A stretch of 64,000 nucleotides of DNA from Polycladidibacter hongkongensis (GCF_001561995.1 NZ_LLWC01000009.1:186001-250000); one strand, 5' to 3'. Positions 47,260 to 56,095 are shown, counted from the stretch's first letter. The notes: a model not told the origin generated them from the letters alone. Numbers and translations are program-made.

Positions 47260-47889
47260 ATGTCCGCAGTCACCGTCATCGACCACCCACTGGTCCAGCA
47301 TAAGCTCTCTCACATGCGAATGAAGGAGACGCCGACGCAGGATTTCCGTCGCCTTCTGCGCGAGATTTCGCACCTGCTGTGTTACGAAGTGACCCGCGAC
47401 CTGAAGATGACAACCACCAGCATCGAAACGCCACTTGAAGAAATGGATGCGCCTGTTTTGGCAGGCAAAAAGCTGGTATTCGCTTCGATCCTGCGCGCCG
47501 GTAACGGTCTTTTGGAAGGGATGCTGGAGCTGGTGCCATCCGCTCGCGTCGCTCATATCGGCCTCTACCGTGATCCCAAAACGCTTGAGGCGGTAGAGTA
47601 CTACTTTAAGGCCCCTGCGGCGCTCGATGAGCGCTTGACAATTGTTGTTGATCCTATGTTGGCAACAGCAAATTCCGCAATCGCAGCCGTTGAGCGATTG
47701 AAAAAACGCGGCGCAACGAACATGGTCTTTGTCTGCTTGTTGGCCGCACCAGAGGGCATCAAACGCTTTTCTGAAGCGCATCCAGATGTGCCGATCTTCA
47801 CCGCATCTATCGATCGCGAGCTAAACGAAAAAAGCTACATCCTGCCCGGCCTTGGTGATGCCGGCGACCGTATGTATGGCACCAAGTAG
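47260..47889 (+). CDS. upp: uracil phosphoribosyltransferase
   Basis: A 209-residue PRPP-dependent transferase making UMP from uracil. The PRPP loop is [13 protein letters not shown] (about 128-140), and the uracil-binding segment is [15 protein letters not shown] at the C terminus. [15 protein letters not shown] is the family's flexible region. The ATG has AAGGAAAG upstream. It lies 126 bp after the DUF1688 gene, and URC6 in fungi is also an uracil phosphoribosyltransferase, so it may serve both salvage and degradation. Confidence 0.96.
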   Translation: MSAVTVIDHPLVQHKLSHMRMKETPTQDFRRLLREISHLLCYEVTRDLKMTTTSIETPLEEMDAPVLAGKKLVFASILRAGNGLLEGMLELVPSARVAHIGLYRDPKTLEAVEYYFKAPAALDERLTIVVDPMLATANSAIAAVERLKKRGATNMVFVCLLAAPEGIKRFSEAHPDVPIFTASIDRELNEKSYILPGLGDAGDRMYGTK

Positions 47890-47920
47890 TTTGATACAGC
47901 AGCTGTAGCGCTTGCAAAAG

Positions 47921-47950
47921 ACCCGTCAGCCAGATCTGGCGGGTTTTTTT
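47921..47950 (+). terminator. upp terminator
   Basis: ACCCG pairs with CGGGT, with an inner CCAGATCTGG palindrome, followed by seven T. Confidence 0.88.
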
Positions 47951-48048
47951 GATGAGTAAGCCAGTTCAACTGTGACACTAAATCAGTTGATAAATGCATC
48001 TGCAAATTGCGCAATACATACACAACTGTTTTGTTGGTCATTATTCGG

Positions 48049-48076
48049 GATATATATTTAATAAATCCGATATATA
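48049..48076 (+). promoter_or_regulatory. paired GATATATA direct repeats upstream of the ribokinase gene
   Basis: GATATATA occurs at 48049-48056 and 48069-48076, exactly 20 bp apart, about two helical turns. The first overlaps a TATATT that could be a -10 element after a TTGTTG -35. It may be an operator; it may also be chance in an AT-rich tract. Confidence 0.35.
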
Positions 48077-48090
48077 AAAGGACTGTGCTT

Positions 48091-48996
48091 ATGATTGTGG
48101 TTTTTGGGTCAATAAATCTCGACCTTGTTGTACCAGTGAAGCGTCTGCCAAGCCCGGGTGAGACTGTTTCAGGGCCCAGTCACGAGCATTTTCCCGGTGG
48201 CAAGGGAGCCAACCAAGCACTTGCTGCCGCTCGTGCTGGGGCAAAGGTGGCAATGGTCGGTGCGGTGGGGTCCGACCCCTTCTCCGCAGCGGCGCTTTCC
48301 AATATGCAACAAGCTGAAGTAAACCTTGATTGTGTTCACCATCTTGATGGTGCAACCGGCCTTGCGTTGATCGGCGTTGATGAAAACGCTGAAAACCAAA
48401 TAATCGTAGCGAGCGGTGTTAATGCTCAGGTGGATGCTCGCTGGCTACCAAAATCAATGGTCCTGTCAGATACGCTCGTCGTACAAATGGAAGTCCCCGG
48501 CGTGGCTGTGGCCGATGCTATGCGCAAAGCAAAGGCAGCGGGTGCCAGAACGCTATTAAACACAGCGCCATTCCGCGTTGACGCCGCGCCGCAGCTTCTG
48601 GAGCTTGCAGATATTGTCGTTGCGAATGAAACGGAAGCGCAAGAGTTGGCAGCAGCGTTAAAGGCCCCCGAAGCACTTGAAGATTTTGCGGCGTTCCTCG
48701 CGGCAAGCGGCAAAAAGCTTGTAATAACGTTAGGAGCTAAAGGGGCCGTTGCGCACGATGGTGAGCGTTTCATGCGCGTTTCCAGCCCAAATGTGAAGGC
48801 TGTTGATACCACTGGTGCTGGAGACGCATTTGTTGGCGCATTCGCAGCGGCGCTAGACGCTGGGAGGTCATTTGCCTCGGCAATGAAGTACGCCAGTGCC
48901 GCTGGCGGGCTGGCGTGTACAAAAACCGGTGCTCAATCAAGTGCGCCAAGCAAGCAGGACATAGCCGCGCTCGCGGCAACCATTGACCTCGTCTAA
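48091..48996 (+). CDS. rbsK: ribokinase-family sugar kinase
   Basis: A PfkB-family kinase of 301 residues, best fitting ribokinase, which makes ribose 5-phosphate. Signature 1 is HFPGGKGANQA (33-43), and signature 2 is DTTGAGDAFVGAF with the catalytic Asp near residue 247. GSINLDLV at the N terminus is typical of ribokinase. The ATG at 48091 has AAGGA about 9 nt upstream; an open frame of 28 more codons is AT-rich and unlikely. It follows the nucleoside locus and can process ribose freed from nucleosides. The substrate could also be another pentose or a nucleoside. Confidence 0.85.
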   Translation: MIVVFGSINLDLVVPVKRLPSPGETVSGPSHEHFPGGKGANQALAAARAGAKVAMVGAVGSDPFSAAALSNMQQAEVNLDCVHHLDGATGLALIGVDENAENQIIVASGVNAQVDARWLPKSMVLSDTLVVQMEVPGVAVADAMRKAKAAGARTLLNTAPFRVDAAPQLLELADIVVANETEAQELAAALKAPEALEDFAAFLAASGKKLVITLGAKGAVAHDGERFMRVSSPNVKAVDTTGAGDAFVGAFAAALDAGRSFASAMKYASAAGGLACTKTGAQSSAPSKQDIAALAATIDLV

Positions 48997-49066
48997 AGTG
49001 AGGTTTCCCACTATGCTTAGGGTTGCAACTGGCTAGCACGCTTGGCAAACTATGCCTAGATTAATA

Positions 49067-49088
49067 GCGTGGCCCTTGCAAGCCACGC
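49067..49088 (+). promoter_or_regulatory. hairpin between ribokinase and retropepsin genes
   Basis: GCGTGGC pairs perfectly with GCCACGC around an eight-base loop. No T-run follows. It may end the ribokinase transcript or lie in the leader of the next gene. Confidence 0.45.
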
Positions 49089-49113
49089 ATCTTCGGGGGC
49101 TAGGTAGGCACGA

Positions 49114-49611
49114 ATGCGCTTATATCTTTACATTGCCGCGCTTTGCATTGTTGCGGTGGTATTCATTGCACCTTCACTAGAAAAATTTACCAAGGAAACG
49201 GCTCCCGAGCTCGCCCAGAAACAGAGTAAAAAACAAGCCCGCCCTTTACACATTTCTGCTAATGCCAATGAACAGTTCGTTGTTGGCGTGCTACTCAATG
49301 GTTCCCGCGCTCAGGCTCTGATTGATACTGGCGCAAGCCGATTGACTATCCCAAGGTCGGTTGCCCTTCGCGCAGGTATTCAGCTTTCTGAAAGCGACTT
49401 TCAGTATCCGGTGTCAACAGCGTCGGGGCGTACACTGGCCGCGCGCGCTAATCTGCAGAACTTGCAAATAGGTACTTTGGAGGCACTCAACCAAGAGGCG
49501 ATGATATTGAAAGACGAAGATTTGAACGTCGTCCTCATTGGCATGCCTACCTTAAATGCGCTTGGCGATCTTTCTGTCACCATGGGGCGCTTGGTCATTA
49601 ACCCGCGTTGA
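49114..49611 (+). CDS. retropepsin-like aspartic protease, membrane-anchored
   Basis: A 165-residue single-domain aspartic protease of the bacterial retropepsin-like type (clan AA). An N-terminal membrane helix (residues 5-20) is followed by a linker and the protease fold. The catalytic loop is ALIDTGASRLTI with Asp71-Thr-Gly, and the matching hydrophobic motif VVLIGMPTLNAL closes the fold. As in retroviral enzymes a homodimer would supply two aspartates. Rickettsial and rhizobial relatives exist; the natural substrate is not known. The gene stands alone. Confidence 0.85.
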   Translation: MRLYLYIAALCIVAVVFIAPSLEKFTKETAPELAQKQSKKQARPLHISANANEQFVVGVLLNGSRAQALIDTGASRLTIPRSVALRAGIQLSESDFQYPVSTASGRTLAARANLQNLQIGTLEALNQEAMILKDEDLNVVLIGMPTLNALGDLSVTMGRLVINPR

Positions 49612-49747
49612 TACTCCGTAAGTTGCAAGGCTTTAATAGCATTGTTTGCCAATTGAGAACCTTGGTTACGGCTTCTGCCTAGCACCTCTCGTAACAAACC
49701 GCCGCGCAGTGCTATACTATGGACAAAACACTTGGAGTCTGCGGCTA

Positions 49748-50740
49748 ATGAGCATAAAGAGTTTCGGAAGTTACCCAAGCATTGGCGAGGTGCATCAAAT
49801 AACGCTGCGCGCGGGGCAGCTTGAGGCCTCGATCTTGACATGGGGCGCTACTTTGCAAGCATTGCAGCTGGCCGGTGAACACATGACCCTTGGCCTCTCA
49901 ACACTCGCCCAGTATGTCGAGCACTCTCCAAATTTTGGCAGTACAATTGGCAGGAGTTGCAATCGCATCGGCAATGGGCATATCAGCATTGATGGCGAAC
50001 AATTCCAGCTGGATTGCAACGAAGGCAATAAGCACCACTTGCATGGGGGAACACAGGGATTTGCCAAGCGTCTCTGGACTGTTGAAGAGGTGAGTGCGGA
50101 CGCGGTGACTTTGTCACTTCAGTCATTAGCAGGGGATCAAGGCTATCCCGGTACGGTCGATGTTCAATGCCAATATCGACTGACGCGGGAAGATCGTCTG
50201 CAGATGGAGTTTACCGCCCGGACAACCCAACCCACCATCGTAAACTTATGTCACCACAGCTATTTCAATCTAGATGGATCAACTGATATCTCCCGCCACA
50301 AGCTGCAGATCCCCGCTCGCTGCTATTTGCCGGTTGATGAAGACAAGATCCCCACGGGCGAAATCCGAGACGTCGCTGGCACGGCCTTTGACTTCCGCTC
50401 ACTGCGCAGTCTGGCAGATGCAGATGTACCCCCACTCGACCATAACTTCTGCCTACGTACCCAGAGACTGGTAAAGCCGGAGTTATCAGCCGTTTTGCTA
50501 AGCGAAGCCTCAGGGGTGAAAATGGAAACGTGGTCGACAGAGCCGGGCCTGCAGGTATACGACGCCAGTGCAATGAATGTCGCCCCAAAGGGCCATGGCG
50601 GCCGCAGCTATGGCCCAAGGGCGGGCCTTTGCCTTGAGCCGCAAGCATGGCCGGACAGCCCGAACCACAAAGACTTCATTGACACATTACTTCGACCAAA
50701 TGCTGAGTATCGTCAGTTGACAGAGTATCGCTTTAATTGA
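49748..50740 (+). CDS. galM: aldose 1-epimerase (mutarotase)
   Basis: A 330-residue galactose-mutarotase-fold enzyme interconverting alpha and beta aldoses. The general acid His is in CHHSYFNLDG (about 169-176), and the base Glu is in LCLEPQAWPDS near residue 297. SCNRIGNG and HHLHGG are the sugar-binding loops. The ATG at 49748 has TTGGAG ten nt upstream; the frame opens 34 codons earlier in non-conserved sequence. No galactose genes lie nearby, so a general sugar role is likely. Confidence 0.92.
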   Translation: MSIKSFGSYPSIGEVHQITLRAGQLEASILTWGATLQALQLAGEHMTLGLSTLAQYVEHSPNFGSTIGRSCNRIGNGHISIDGEQFQLDCNEGNKHHLHGGTQGFAKRLWTVEEVSADAVTLSLQSLAGDQGYPGTVDVQCQYRLTREDRLQMEFTARTTQPTIVNLCHHSYFNLDGSTDISRHKLQIPARCYLPVDEDKIPTGEIRDVAGTAFDFRSLRSLADADVPPLDHNFCLRTQRLVKPELSAVLLSEASGVKMETWSTEPGLQVYDASAMNVAPKGHGGRSYGPRAGLCLEPQAWPDSPNHKDFIDTLLRPNAEYRQLTEYRFN

Positions 50741-50776
50741 TCTGCTGCGCAAAACTGCAAAACATATGGGGGACTT

Positions 50777-51811
50777 ATGCAGACGATCTTTTCGCAGCTG
50801 CAACTTGGCCACGATCCGGCACACGAAATATCCGATGGGCAGTTGCGCCCGGCTAACGAAGTCCCGCAACGAGCCAAAACCGTGCTACAGGCTGTGAAAC
50901 AGCGCGCGCTGGGGCCGATCTGTGAGCCGCAGGAGTTTTCCCTAGAGCCAATCCTGCGCGTTCATGATGCCGCTTATGTCGAGTTTCTTGAAGACGCTTG
51001 GCAGCAGTGTTTACAAGAAGGTCGCGCGGAGGCTGAGGCCTTCCCGTTTGTCTGGCCCGTGGGCCGCCTGCGCCGCGATGTGGTGCCAGATCACCTTGAC
51101 GGTAAACTTGGGTTCTACTCTTTCGATGCCGGCACGCCCATTGGCGCCAATACATGGGCTGCCGCTAAAGCCAGTGCATTTACGGCACTAAGCGGCGCAA
51201 AACTGCTGCACGATGGTGCATCCAGTGCTTTCGCGCTTTGCCGTCCTCCCGGTCACCACGCCCATCGGGATATGTTTGGCGGCTACTGTTTCTTAAACAA
51301 TGCCGCGATAGCCGCGCAATATTTGCGTGATCATGGCGCCGCAAGAGTAAGTGTGTTGGATATTGACTACCACCATGGCAACGGCACGCAGGATATTTTC
51401 TATGAGCGCGCGGATGTCCAGTTCATTTCCTTACATGCAGACCCAAAGCAAGAATTTCCTTATTTCCTTGGGCATGCGAACGAACAAGGGGTTTGCAAGG
51501 GCGTGGGGTATAACCACAACTTGCCATTGCCACACGGAACAGAATGGCCGCAGTGGCAAGAGGCCCTTGAGGTTGCATTGCAGCGCTTGCAAGAATTTCG
51601 GCCAGATGCTCTGATCGTGTCACTGGGAATGGACACGTACGAACATGATCCGATCTCGCAGTTTCGCTTGCAATCAGAGCATTTCTTGCAGATTGGGGCT
51701 ATGTTGCGCCAACAGCAATTACCCACGTTGTTTGTGATGGAGGGTGGCTACGCTGTCGATGTGCTTGGCGAAAACTGTCTGAATGTGCTGCAGAGCTTTG
51801 AACAAGCCTAA
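50777..51811 (+). CDS. histone-deacetylase-family amidohydrolase (acetylpolyamine type)
   Basis: A 344-residue zinc deacetylase of the arginase/HDAC fold, best matching acetylpolyamine amidohydrolases. Motifs are CRPPGHHAHRDMFGGYCFLN (about 155-174, tandem catalytic His), DIDYHHGNGTQDIFY (about 195-209, zinc Asp and His) and the Asp of SLGMDTYEHDP near residue 285. A tyrosine for transition-state binding sits in MEGGYAVD. It probably deacetylates acetylated polyamines or a small amide; protein targets cannot be excluded. It is 36 bp downstream of galM and in the same direction, so cotranscription is possible. Confidence 0.88.
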   Translation: MQTIFSQLQLGHDPAHEISDGQLRPANEVPQRAKTVLQAVKQRALGPICEPQEFSLEPILRVHDAAYVEFLEDAWQQCLQEGRAEAEAFPFVWPVGRLRRDVVPDHLDGKLGFYSFDAGTPIGANTWAAAKASAFTALSGAKLLHDGASSAFALCRPPGHHAHRDMFGGYCFLNNAAIAAQYLRDHGAARVSVLDIDYHHGNGTQDIFYERADVQFISLHADPKQEFPYFLGHANEQGVCKGVGYNHNLPLPHGTEWPQWQEALEVALQRLQEFRPDALIVSLGMDTYEHDPISQFRLQSEHFLQIGAMLRQQQLPTLFVMEGGYAVDVLGENCLNVLQSFEQA

Positions 51812-51922
51812 GAGGCTCCCTAGGGAAAGCTGGGGCGGAGGCGTTTCTATGTGCCGCGCCCCTTGAATCCGCCGTAGAAACTGCGTAGATGCTAGGCAGA
51901 AAATTTTGGTGGTGGGACGAAT

Positions 51923-52336
51923 ATGCAGCAGCAAACATCCAGAACAGGCATTTTTTGGCTTTTCTTTAGCCCGGCTGGACGTATCTCGCGTCTTGTCTTT
52001 TGGCTGGCCTACCTGTTGATGTTCTGCGTCATGTTCCTTGCGTTCAATACAGCAACAATTGGCGTTTTCGATATTCTGCCAGAAGAAGTAACAGTGGAGC
52101 AGGTTCTTGTTGCCATTCTAGAGTCAAACCCATTGTTGCCGATAATGCTGCTCATCAGCAAGTGGTGCGAATTGGCGATTAACGTCAAGCGCTTGCACGA
52201 TAATGGCTATTCAGGTTTCTTCGCTGTTTTAAGCTTCGTCCCTTATCTCAACTTCCTGCTTATTTTGGTTTTGGGTATTATGCCCGGCCAGAAAACGTTA
52301 AATCGCTTTGGGCCCTGCGCCAACTCAAGAAACTAA
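51923..52336 (+). CDS. DUF805 membrane protein
   Basis: A 137-residue inner membrane protein with about three to four hydrophobic segments. The DUF805 hallmark VKRLHDNGYSGFF is seen at about 92-104, and the N-terminal GRISRLVFWLAYL is typical. Its function is unknown. The C terminus is short. Its ATG is preceded by GGTGGG. dapE starts 31 bp after its stop. Confidence 0.85.
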   Translation: MQQQTSRTGIFWLFFSPAGRISRLVFWLAYLLMFCVMFLAFNTATIGVFDILPEEVTVEQVLVAILESNPLLPIMLLISKWCELAINVKRLHDNGYSGFFAVLSFVPYLNFLLILVLGIMPGQKTLNRFGPCANSRN

Positions 52337-52367
52337 AAAAACCGAACCATCGGAAGATCTAAACACA

Positions 52368-53543
52368 ATGACCGAGCAACTCTCCCTTGCAACAAAGATC
52401 TGTCAGGATCTCATCCGCTGCCCTTCTGTGACACCAAGCGAAGCTGGCGCTCTGGAAACGCTGGAAGCCTACTTGGTCACCGCCGGATTTACCGTAGAGC
52501 GTCCGGTTTTCAGCGAACAGGGAACGCCGGACGTTGAAAACCTGTTTGCGACCATCGGCTCAGGCAGTCCGCACTTCGTTTTTGCAGGCCATACAGATGT
52601 CGTACCCGTGGGGGAGGAGACAGATTGGCGGCACCCACCATTCTCGGGTCAAATCGCCGATGGGATGATTCATGGCCGCGGCACAGCGGATATGAAAGGT
52701 GGTGTCGCCTCGTTCACAGCCGCAGTGCTGCGCTATCTTGAAGAAGTCGGCGGGACCCCAGCTGGCACCATCTCTTTCCTTATCACCGGCGATGAAGAAG
52801 GCCCTGCCATTAACGGCACGGTGAAGCTGCTGGAGTGGGCCAAGCAGCGAGGCCACACCTTCGATGCTTGCATCGTGGGAGAGCCAACCAACCCGGATGC
52901 TCTTGGCGATGCGATTAAAGTCGGTCGCCGCGGCTCGCTCTCAGGTTTTATCGAAGTTGAAGGCGTACAAGGCCATGTGGCCTACCAGCATTTGGCCTGC
53001 AACCCAGTACCAGCCATGGCGAAGATCGTGAGTGCCTTGACTGAGACCAAGCTTGATGAAGGCAATGAGCGCTTTCAGCCTTCCAATCTGGAAGTCACCA
53101 CTATCGATGTTGGCAACGCCGCCACCAATATCATCCCTGCAAGGGTGAAGGCCGGATTTAACATTCGCTTTAACGATATTTGGAACATTGATACTCTGAA
53201 GGCGAAAATTGAAACTGTTGTTACTAAGGCAAGCCCTGATGAGGTGACGGTCAAGCTCTCGTTCAAGCCAGATAGCTCCGACAGCTTTCTAACACATGAT
53301 GCCACTTTGATTGAAGCGCTAAGCCAATCGGTCGCGGCAGTAACTGGCCGCACACCTGCGCTTTCAACAAATGGTGGAACATCTGATGCACGTTTCATCA
53401 AGAATTACTGCCCGGTGGTGGAGTTTGGCCTGGTCGGAAAAACCATGCACAAGGTAGATGAACAGGTAGCGGTCGCTGATCTGGATCAGCTCGCCATAAT
53501 CTATCAGCGCTTTTTGCAAGATTACTTCGCGGCTGCAAACTAG
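52368..53543 (+). CDS. dapE: succinyl-diaminopimelate desuccinylase
   Basis: A dinuclear zinc M20 peptidase of 391 residues that releases L,L-diaminopimelate and succinate in lysine and cell-wall synthesis. Metal and catalytic residues are His75 and Asp77 (GHTDVVPVG), Asp108 in RGTADMKGG and the Glu pair in GDEEGPA. The dimerisation domain is about 180-290, and STNGGTSDARF is the conserved substrate loop. The ATG at 52368 has GGAAG 12 nt upstream. It lies downstream of DUF805, and no other dap genes are in the window. Confidence 0.96.
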   Translation: MTEQLSLATKICQDLIRCPSVTPSEAGALETLEAYLVTAGFTVERPVFSEQGTPDVENLFATIGSGSPHFVFAGHTDVVPVGEETDWRHPPFSGQIADGMIHGRGTADMKGGVASFTAAVLRYLEEVGGTPAGTISFLITGDEEGPAINGTVKLLEWAKQRGHTFDACIVGEPTNPDALGDAIKVGRRGSLSGFIEVEGVQGHVAYQHLACNPVPAMAKIVSALTETKLDEGNERFQPSNLEVTTIDVGNAATNIIPARVKAGFNIRFNDIWNIDTLKAKIETVVTKASPDEVTVKLSFKPDSSDSFLTHDATLIEALSQSVAAVTGRTPALSTNGGTSDARFIKNYCPVVEFGLVGKTMHKVDEQVAVADLDQLAIIYQRFLQDYFAAAN

Positions 53544-53619
53544 CCTGCTTTCAGGTAGTGGGCGGCAGTCCTTTGCTGCCCGCGCTAGCCTTTCGATCCA
53601 AGATGAAAGACATGTTCCT

Positions 53620-54228
53620 ATGGCCAAGCCAAGCCTGTTAGAAATCGAGTGGGCGCTTAAAGGCGCATGGATGTTGGCGAAAGGTGACAAGGAGGGCCTA
53701 CACTGCTTTGATCATAGCCCGGCAGCCTTCTGGCGCTCGTTTTGGGTTGCAGCATTGCTCGTCCCCTTCGTGCTCGTTTCAGTCGCGACAGACCGCATGA
53801 TAACCCTGCAGGAGTTGCCCGTTGGCAAGCCGGAGGAAGTTGTCGGGTTTTCGTTGCAACCGCATATTCTCAAGGCAATGCTCTCGCTGGGAGTTGAGAT
53901 GGTCACATTCCCGCTGTTGGTAGCTGTTTTGGCCGAAACGCTCTCAATGAGAACCCGTTATGCCTCGTATATAGCGATCAACAATTGGGCGACGTTACTT
54001 GTCGTCTTCCCCTTCACGTTCCTGCATGTGCTTTATCTTGTTGGCTTTCTTGGCCTTGGCCCGTTGGTAATGCTGTCTTTGTTGGCCACTGGTTGGATGG
54101 GCTACTACCGCTACGCACTGGCGAGAGTGGTTGCAGAAGTAAACATAGCAAGTGCGATCGGGCTGGCGTTACTGGGTTTTTTACTATCTCTGGTGATTGA
54201 TTTAGGCCTGACTCACCTAATACTATAG
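53620..54228 (+). CDS. multispanning membrane protein, function unknown
   Basis: A 202-residue protein with an N-terminal soluble segment (GLHCFDHSPAAFWRSFW, about 27-43) and about five hydrophobic helices after residue 40. The layout resembles Yip1-like membrane proteins, but there is no decisive motif. It has an ATG start. It follows dapE by 76 bp and may be cotranscribed with it. It could be an envelope-stress or transport accessory protein; no function is claimed. Confidence 0.65.
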   Translation: MAKPSLLEIEWALKGAWMLAKGDKEGLHCFDHSPAAFWRSFWVAALLVPFVLVSVATDRMITLQELPVGKPEEVVGFSLQPHILKAMLSLGVEMVTFPLLVAVLAETLSMRTRYASYIAINNWATLLVVFPFTFLHVLYLVGFLGLGPLVMLSLLATGWMGYYRYALARVVAEVNIASAIGLALLGFLLSLVIDLGLTHLIL

Positions 54229-54382
54229 ACTTCCCTCAGATTTTATAATTGGAAATTGCATTGATATATCAAGGTGCTTAGCGTTGTTCCTCGTACCCGG
54301 TCATAAAAAAACGATCTAACACTCTGGTCAACTAGGTATTTTCCCTGCACTCTGGCTGCGGGAGAAAACTTGGGAGGATACC

Positions 54383-55252
54383 ATGAGCGACAACGGAATC
54401 ACGTTGGATGATGCCAATGGTGCGAGAGCTTCCTCGGAACAACAACGGCTCGCACCCCCGAAAGTGAACCGCATAACCAGCGCCGATATCGTCGATGCGC
54501 TTGAAGCAGGCATGCGAGATTTTAAACGTGCGCCGCTAATCGGTCTGTTTTTTGGGCTTGTTTTTGCAGTGGGCGGCAACATTGTTGTCGGCACGTCAAT
54601 TCTGACTGGCCATGGTTATTTGAGCTACCCACTTGCTGTGGGTTTCTGGATGATCGGTCCCTTTATCGCCGTTGGGCTCTATGAAGTATCGCGGCGCTTG
54701 GAAAAAGGTGAACCCATTAAATGGGGGAGTGTGCTGGGCGTGATTTGGGCACAGCACCGCGGCGAACTGGCTTGGATGGCCTTCGTGGTAATGTTCATCC
54801 TGCTCATGTGGATGTTCGAGATCCGCCTGTTGGTGGCTCTGTTCCTAGGCTTCCAAGGATTCGCGACACTTGGTGACTTTGTTCAAACCGTAGTTTCAAC
54901 CCAGCAAGGGCTGATCTTTCTAGCCGTTGGCCATATCGTTGGTGCGATCTTCTCGCTGATTCTGTTTTCAATCACAGTGGTCTCCTTTCCAATGCTCTTG
55001 GAGAAGGACTACGATTTCGTCACAGCTATGATAACCAGTGTGAAAGTGGTGCTGGCCAGCCCTACCGTGATGATCCTGTGGGGCCTTGCGATTACGCTGG
55101 AGCTTTTGATCTCTATGGCACCATTCTTCCTAGGCTTGGTTTTTTCCCTACCGGTGCTGGGGCACACAACTTGGCATCTTTATCGCCGCGCGGTGAGTTA
55201 CCCTGAAGCCGAACAGGCCCAAAGCGCAGATAGTGCCAGTAAAAGCGACTAG
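54383..55252 (+). CDS. DUF2189 membrane protein
   Basis: A 289-residue integral membrane protein with six or so helices after a 50-residue polar head. The family features are ADIVDALEAGMRDFKRAPLIG at the head of the first helix and GFWMIGPFIAVGLYEVSRRLEKGE between helices. DUF2189 members are found widely in alphaproteobacteria beside respiratory or envelope genes; the function is unknown. The ATG has GGGAGG upstream. A convergent terminator follows before truA. Confidence 0.85.
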   Translation: MSDNGITLDDANGARASSEQQRLAPPKVNRITSADIVDALEAGMRDFKRAPLIGLFFGLVFAVGGNIVVGTSILTGHGYLSYPLAVGFWMIGPFIAVGLYEVSRRLEKGEPIKWGSVLGVIWAQHRGELAWMAFVVMFILLMWMFEIRLLVALFLGFQGFATLGDFVQTVVSTQQGLIFLAVGHIVGAIFSLILFSITVVSFPMLLEKDYDFVTAMITSVKVVLASPTVMILWGLAITLELLISMAPFFLGLVFSLPVLGHTTWHLYRRAVSYPEAEQAQSADSASKSD

Positions 55253-55275
55253 AAAAATGTAGGCAGGCAAGTGGA

Positions 55276-55298
55276 AAACGCCGCTGGTCGCGGCGTTT
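55276..55298. terminator. DUF2189/truA convergent terminator
   Basis: AAACGCCGC pairs perfectly with GCGGCGTTT around a five-base loop. Short T-runs on both sides allow both convergent genes to end here. Confidence 0.8.
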
Positions 55299-55303
55299 GC
55301 ATT

Positions 55304-56095
55304 TTACGCAAGGCTCTCCAAATACTCTTGGTAGAGCCTTGCATCTTCCTCAGGTGAACGGTAGTCCACCCTCGTCAGATAGAGCCCCTCTGCAACCGCC
55401 ACAGGCCCACAGGCCTTGCGGTCTTTTGCCTCTAGCGCTGCTTTCACATCAGCTTTGTTCCAACGCCCCTCGCCAACGAGCTTGAGCGTGCCCACCATGG
55501 AACGCACTTGGTTGTGCAAGAACGAGCGTGAAGAGCACTCCAAAAACACGCTCTCCTCTTGCCGGTAAACCCGCATCGTTTCCATTGTTTTCATCGGGCT
55601 TTTCGCCTGACAGCGCGTATGGCGGAAAGTGGTGAAATCATGGTGGCCGAGAAACACCTGCGCCGCCTCATTCATAGCCTCCGCATCCAGCGGCGGTTTC
55701 ACATGCCATGCGATGCCATTGTCGAAAGTTAGTGGCTCGGGGCGATTGACGATCCGGTAGCGATAGTGGCGGCGGATGGCGGAAAAGCGCGCATCAAAGC
55801 CGATGCCTGCCACCTCGCAGGCGCGAACCGCCACGGGATCGGGGAGTGCGTGGAAATTGATCGCGTTCTTGACCGTTTGAACAGGCCACTCTTTTGTAAG
55901 ATCAAAATGTGCGACCTGTCCGGTGGCATGCACGCCAGAATCCGTCCGACCGGCACCGCCAATGGTAACCTGTTCGCCGGAAAATGCCTTGATGGCCCGC
56001 TCAAGCACCCCTTGTGCGGTCGGGCCATTATCCTGCCGTTGCCAGCCCACAAAGGGGCGGCCATCATATTCAACGGTAATTTTGTAGCGGGGCAT
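55304..56095 (-). CDS. truA: tRNA pseudouridine(38-40) synthase
   Basis: A 263-residue enzyme that isomerises uridines 38-40 in the tRNA anticodon stem. The catalytic Asp52 is in GGAGRTDSGVHA (47-58). NFHALPDPVAVRAC and the C-terminal FLHNQVRSMVGTL are family landmarks. Length and motifs are normal. It is the last gene of a minus-strand group with a GNAT gene, fmt and def, an arrangement in which translation-related genes cluster. Confidence 0.96.
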   Translation of the reverse strand: MPRYKITVEYDGRPFVGWQRQDNGPTAQGVLERAIKAFSGEQVTIGGAGRTDSGVHATGQVAHFDLTKEWPVQTVKNAINFHALPDPVAVRACEVAGIGFDARFSAIRRHYRYRIVNRPEPLTFDNGIAWHVKPPLDAEAMNEAAQVFLGHHDFTTFRHTRCQAKSPMKTMETMRVYRQEESVFLECSSRSFLHNQVRSMVGTLKLVGEGRWNKADVKAALEAKDRKACGPVAVAEGLYLTRVDYRSPEEDARLYQEYLESLA

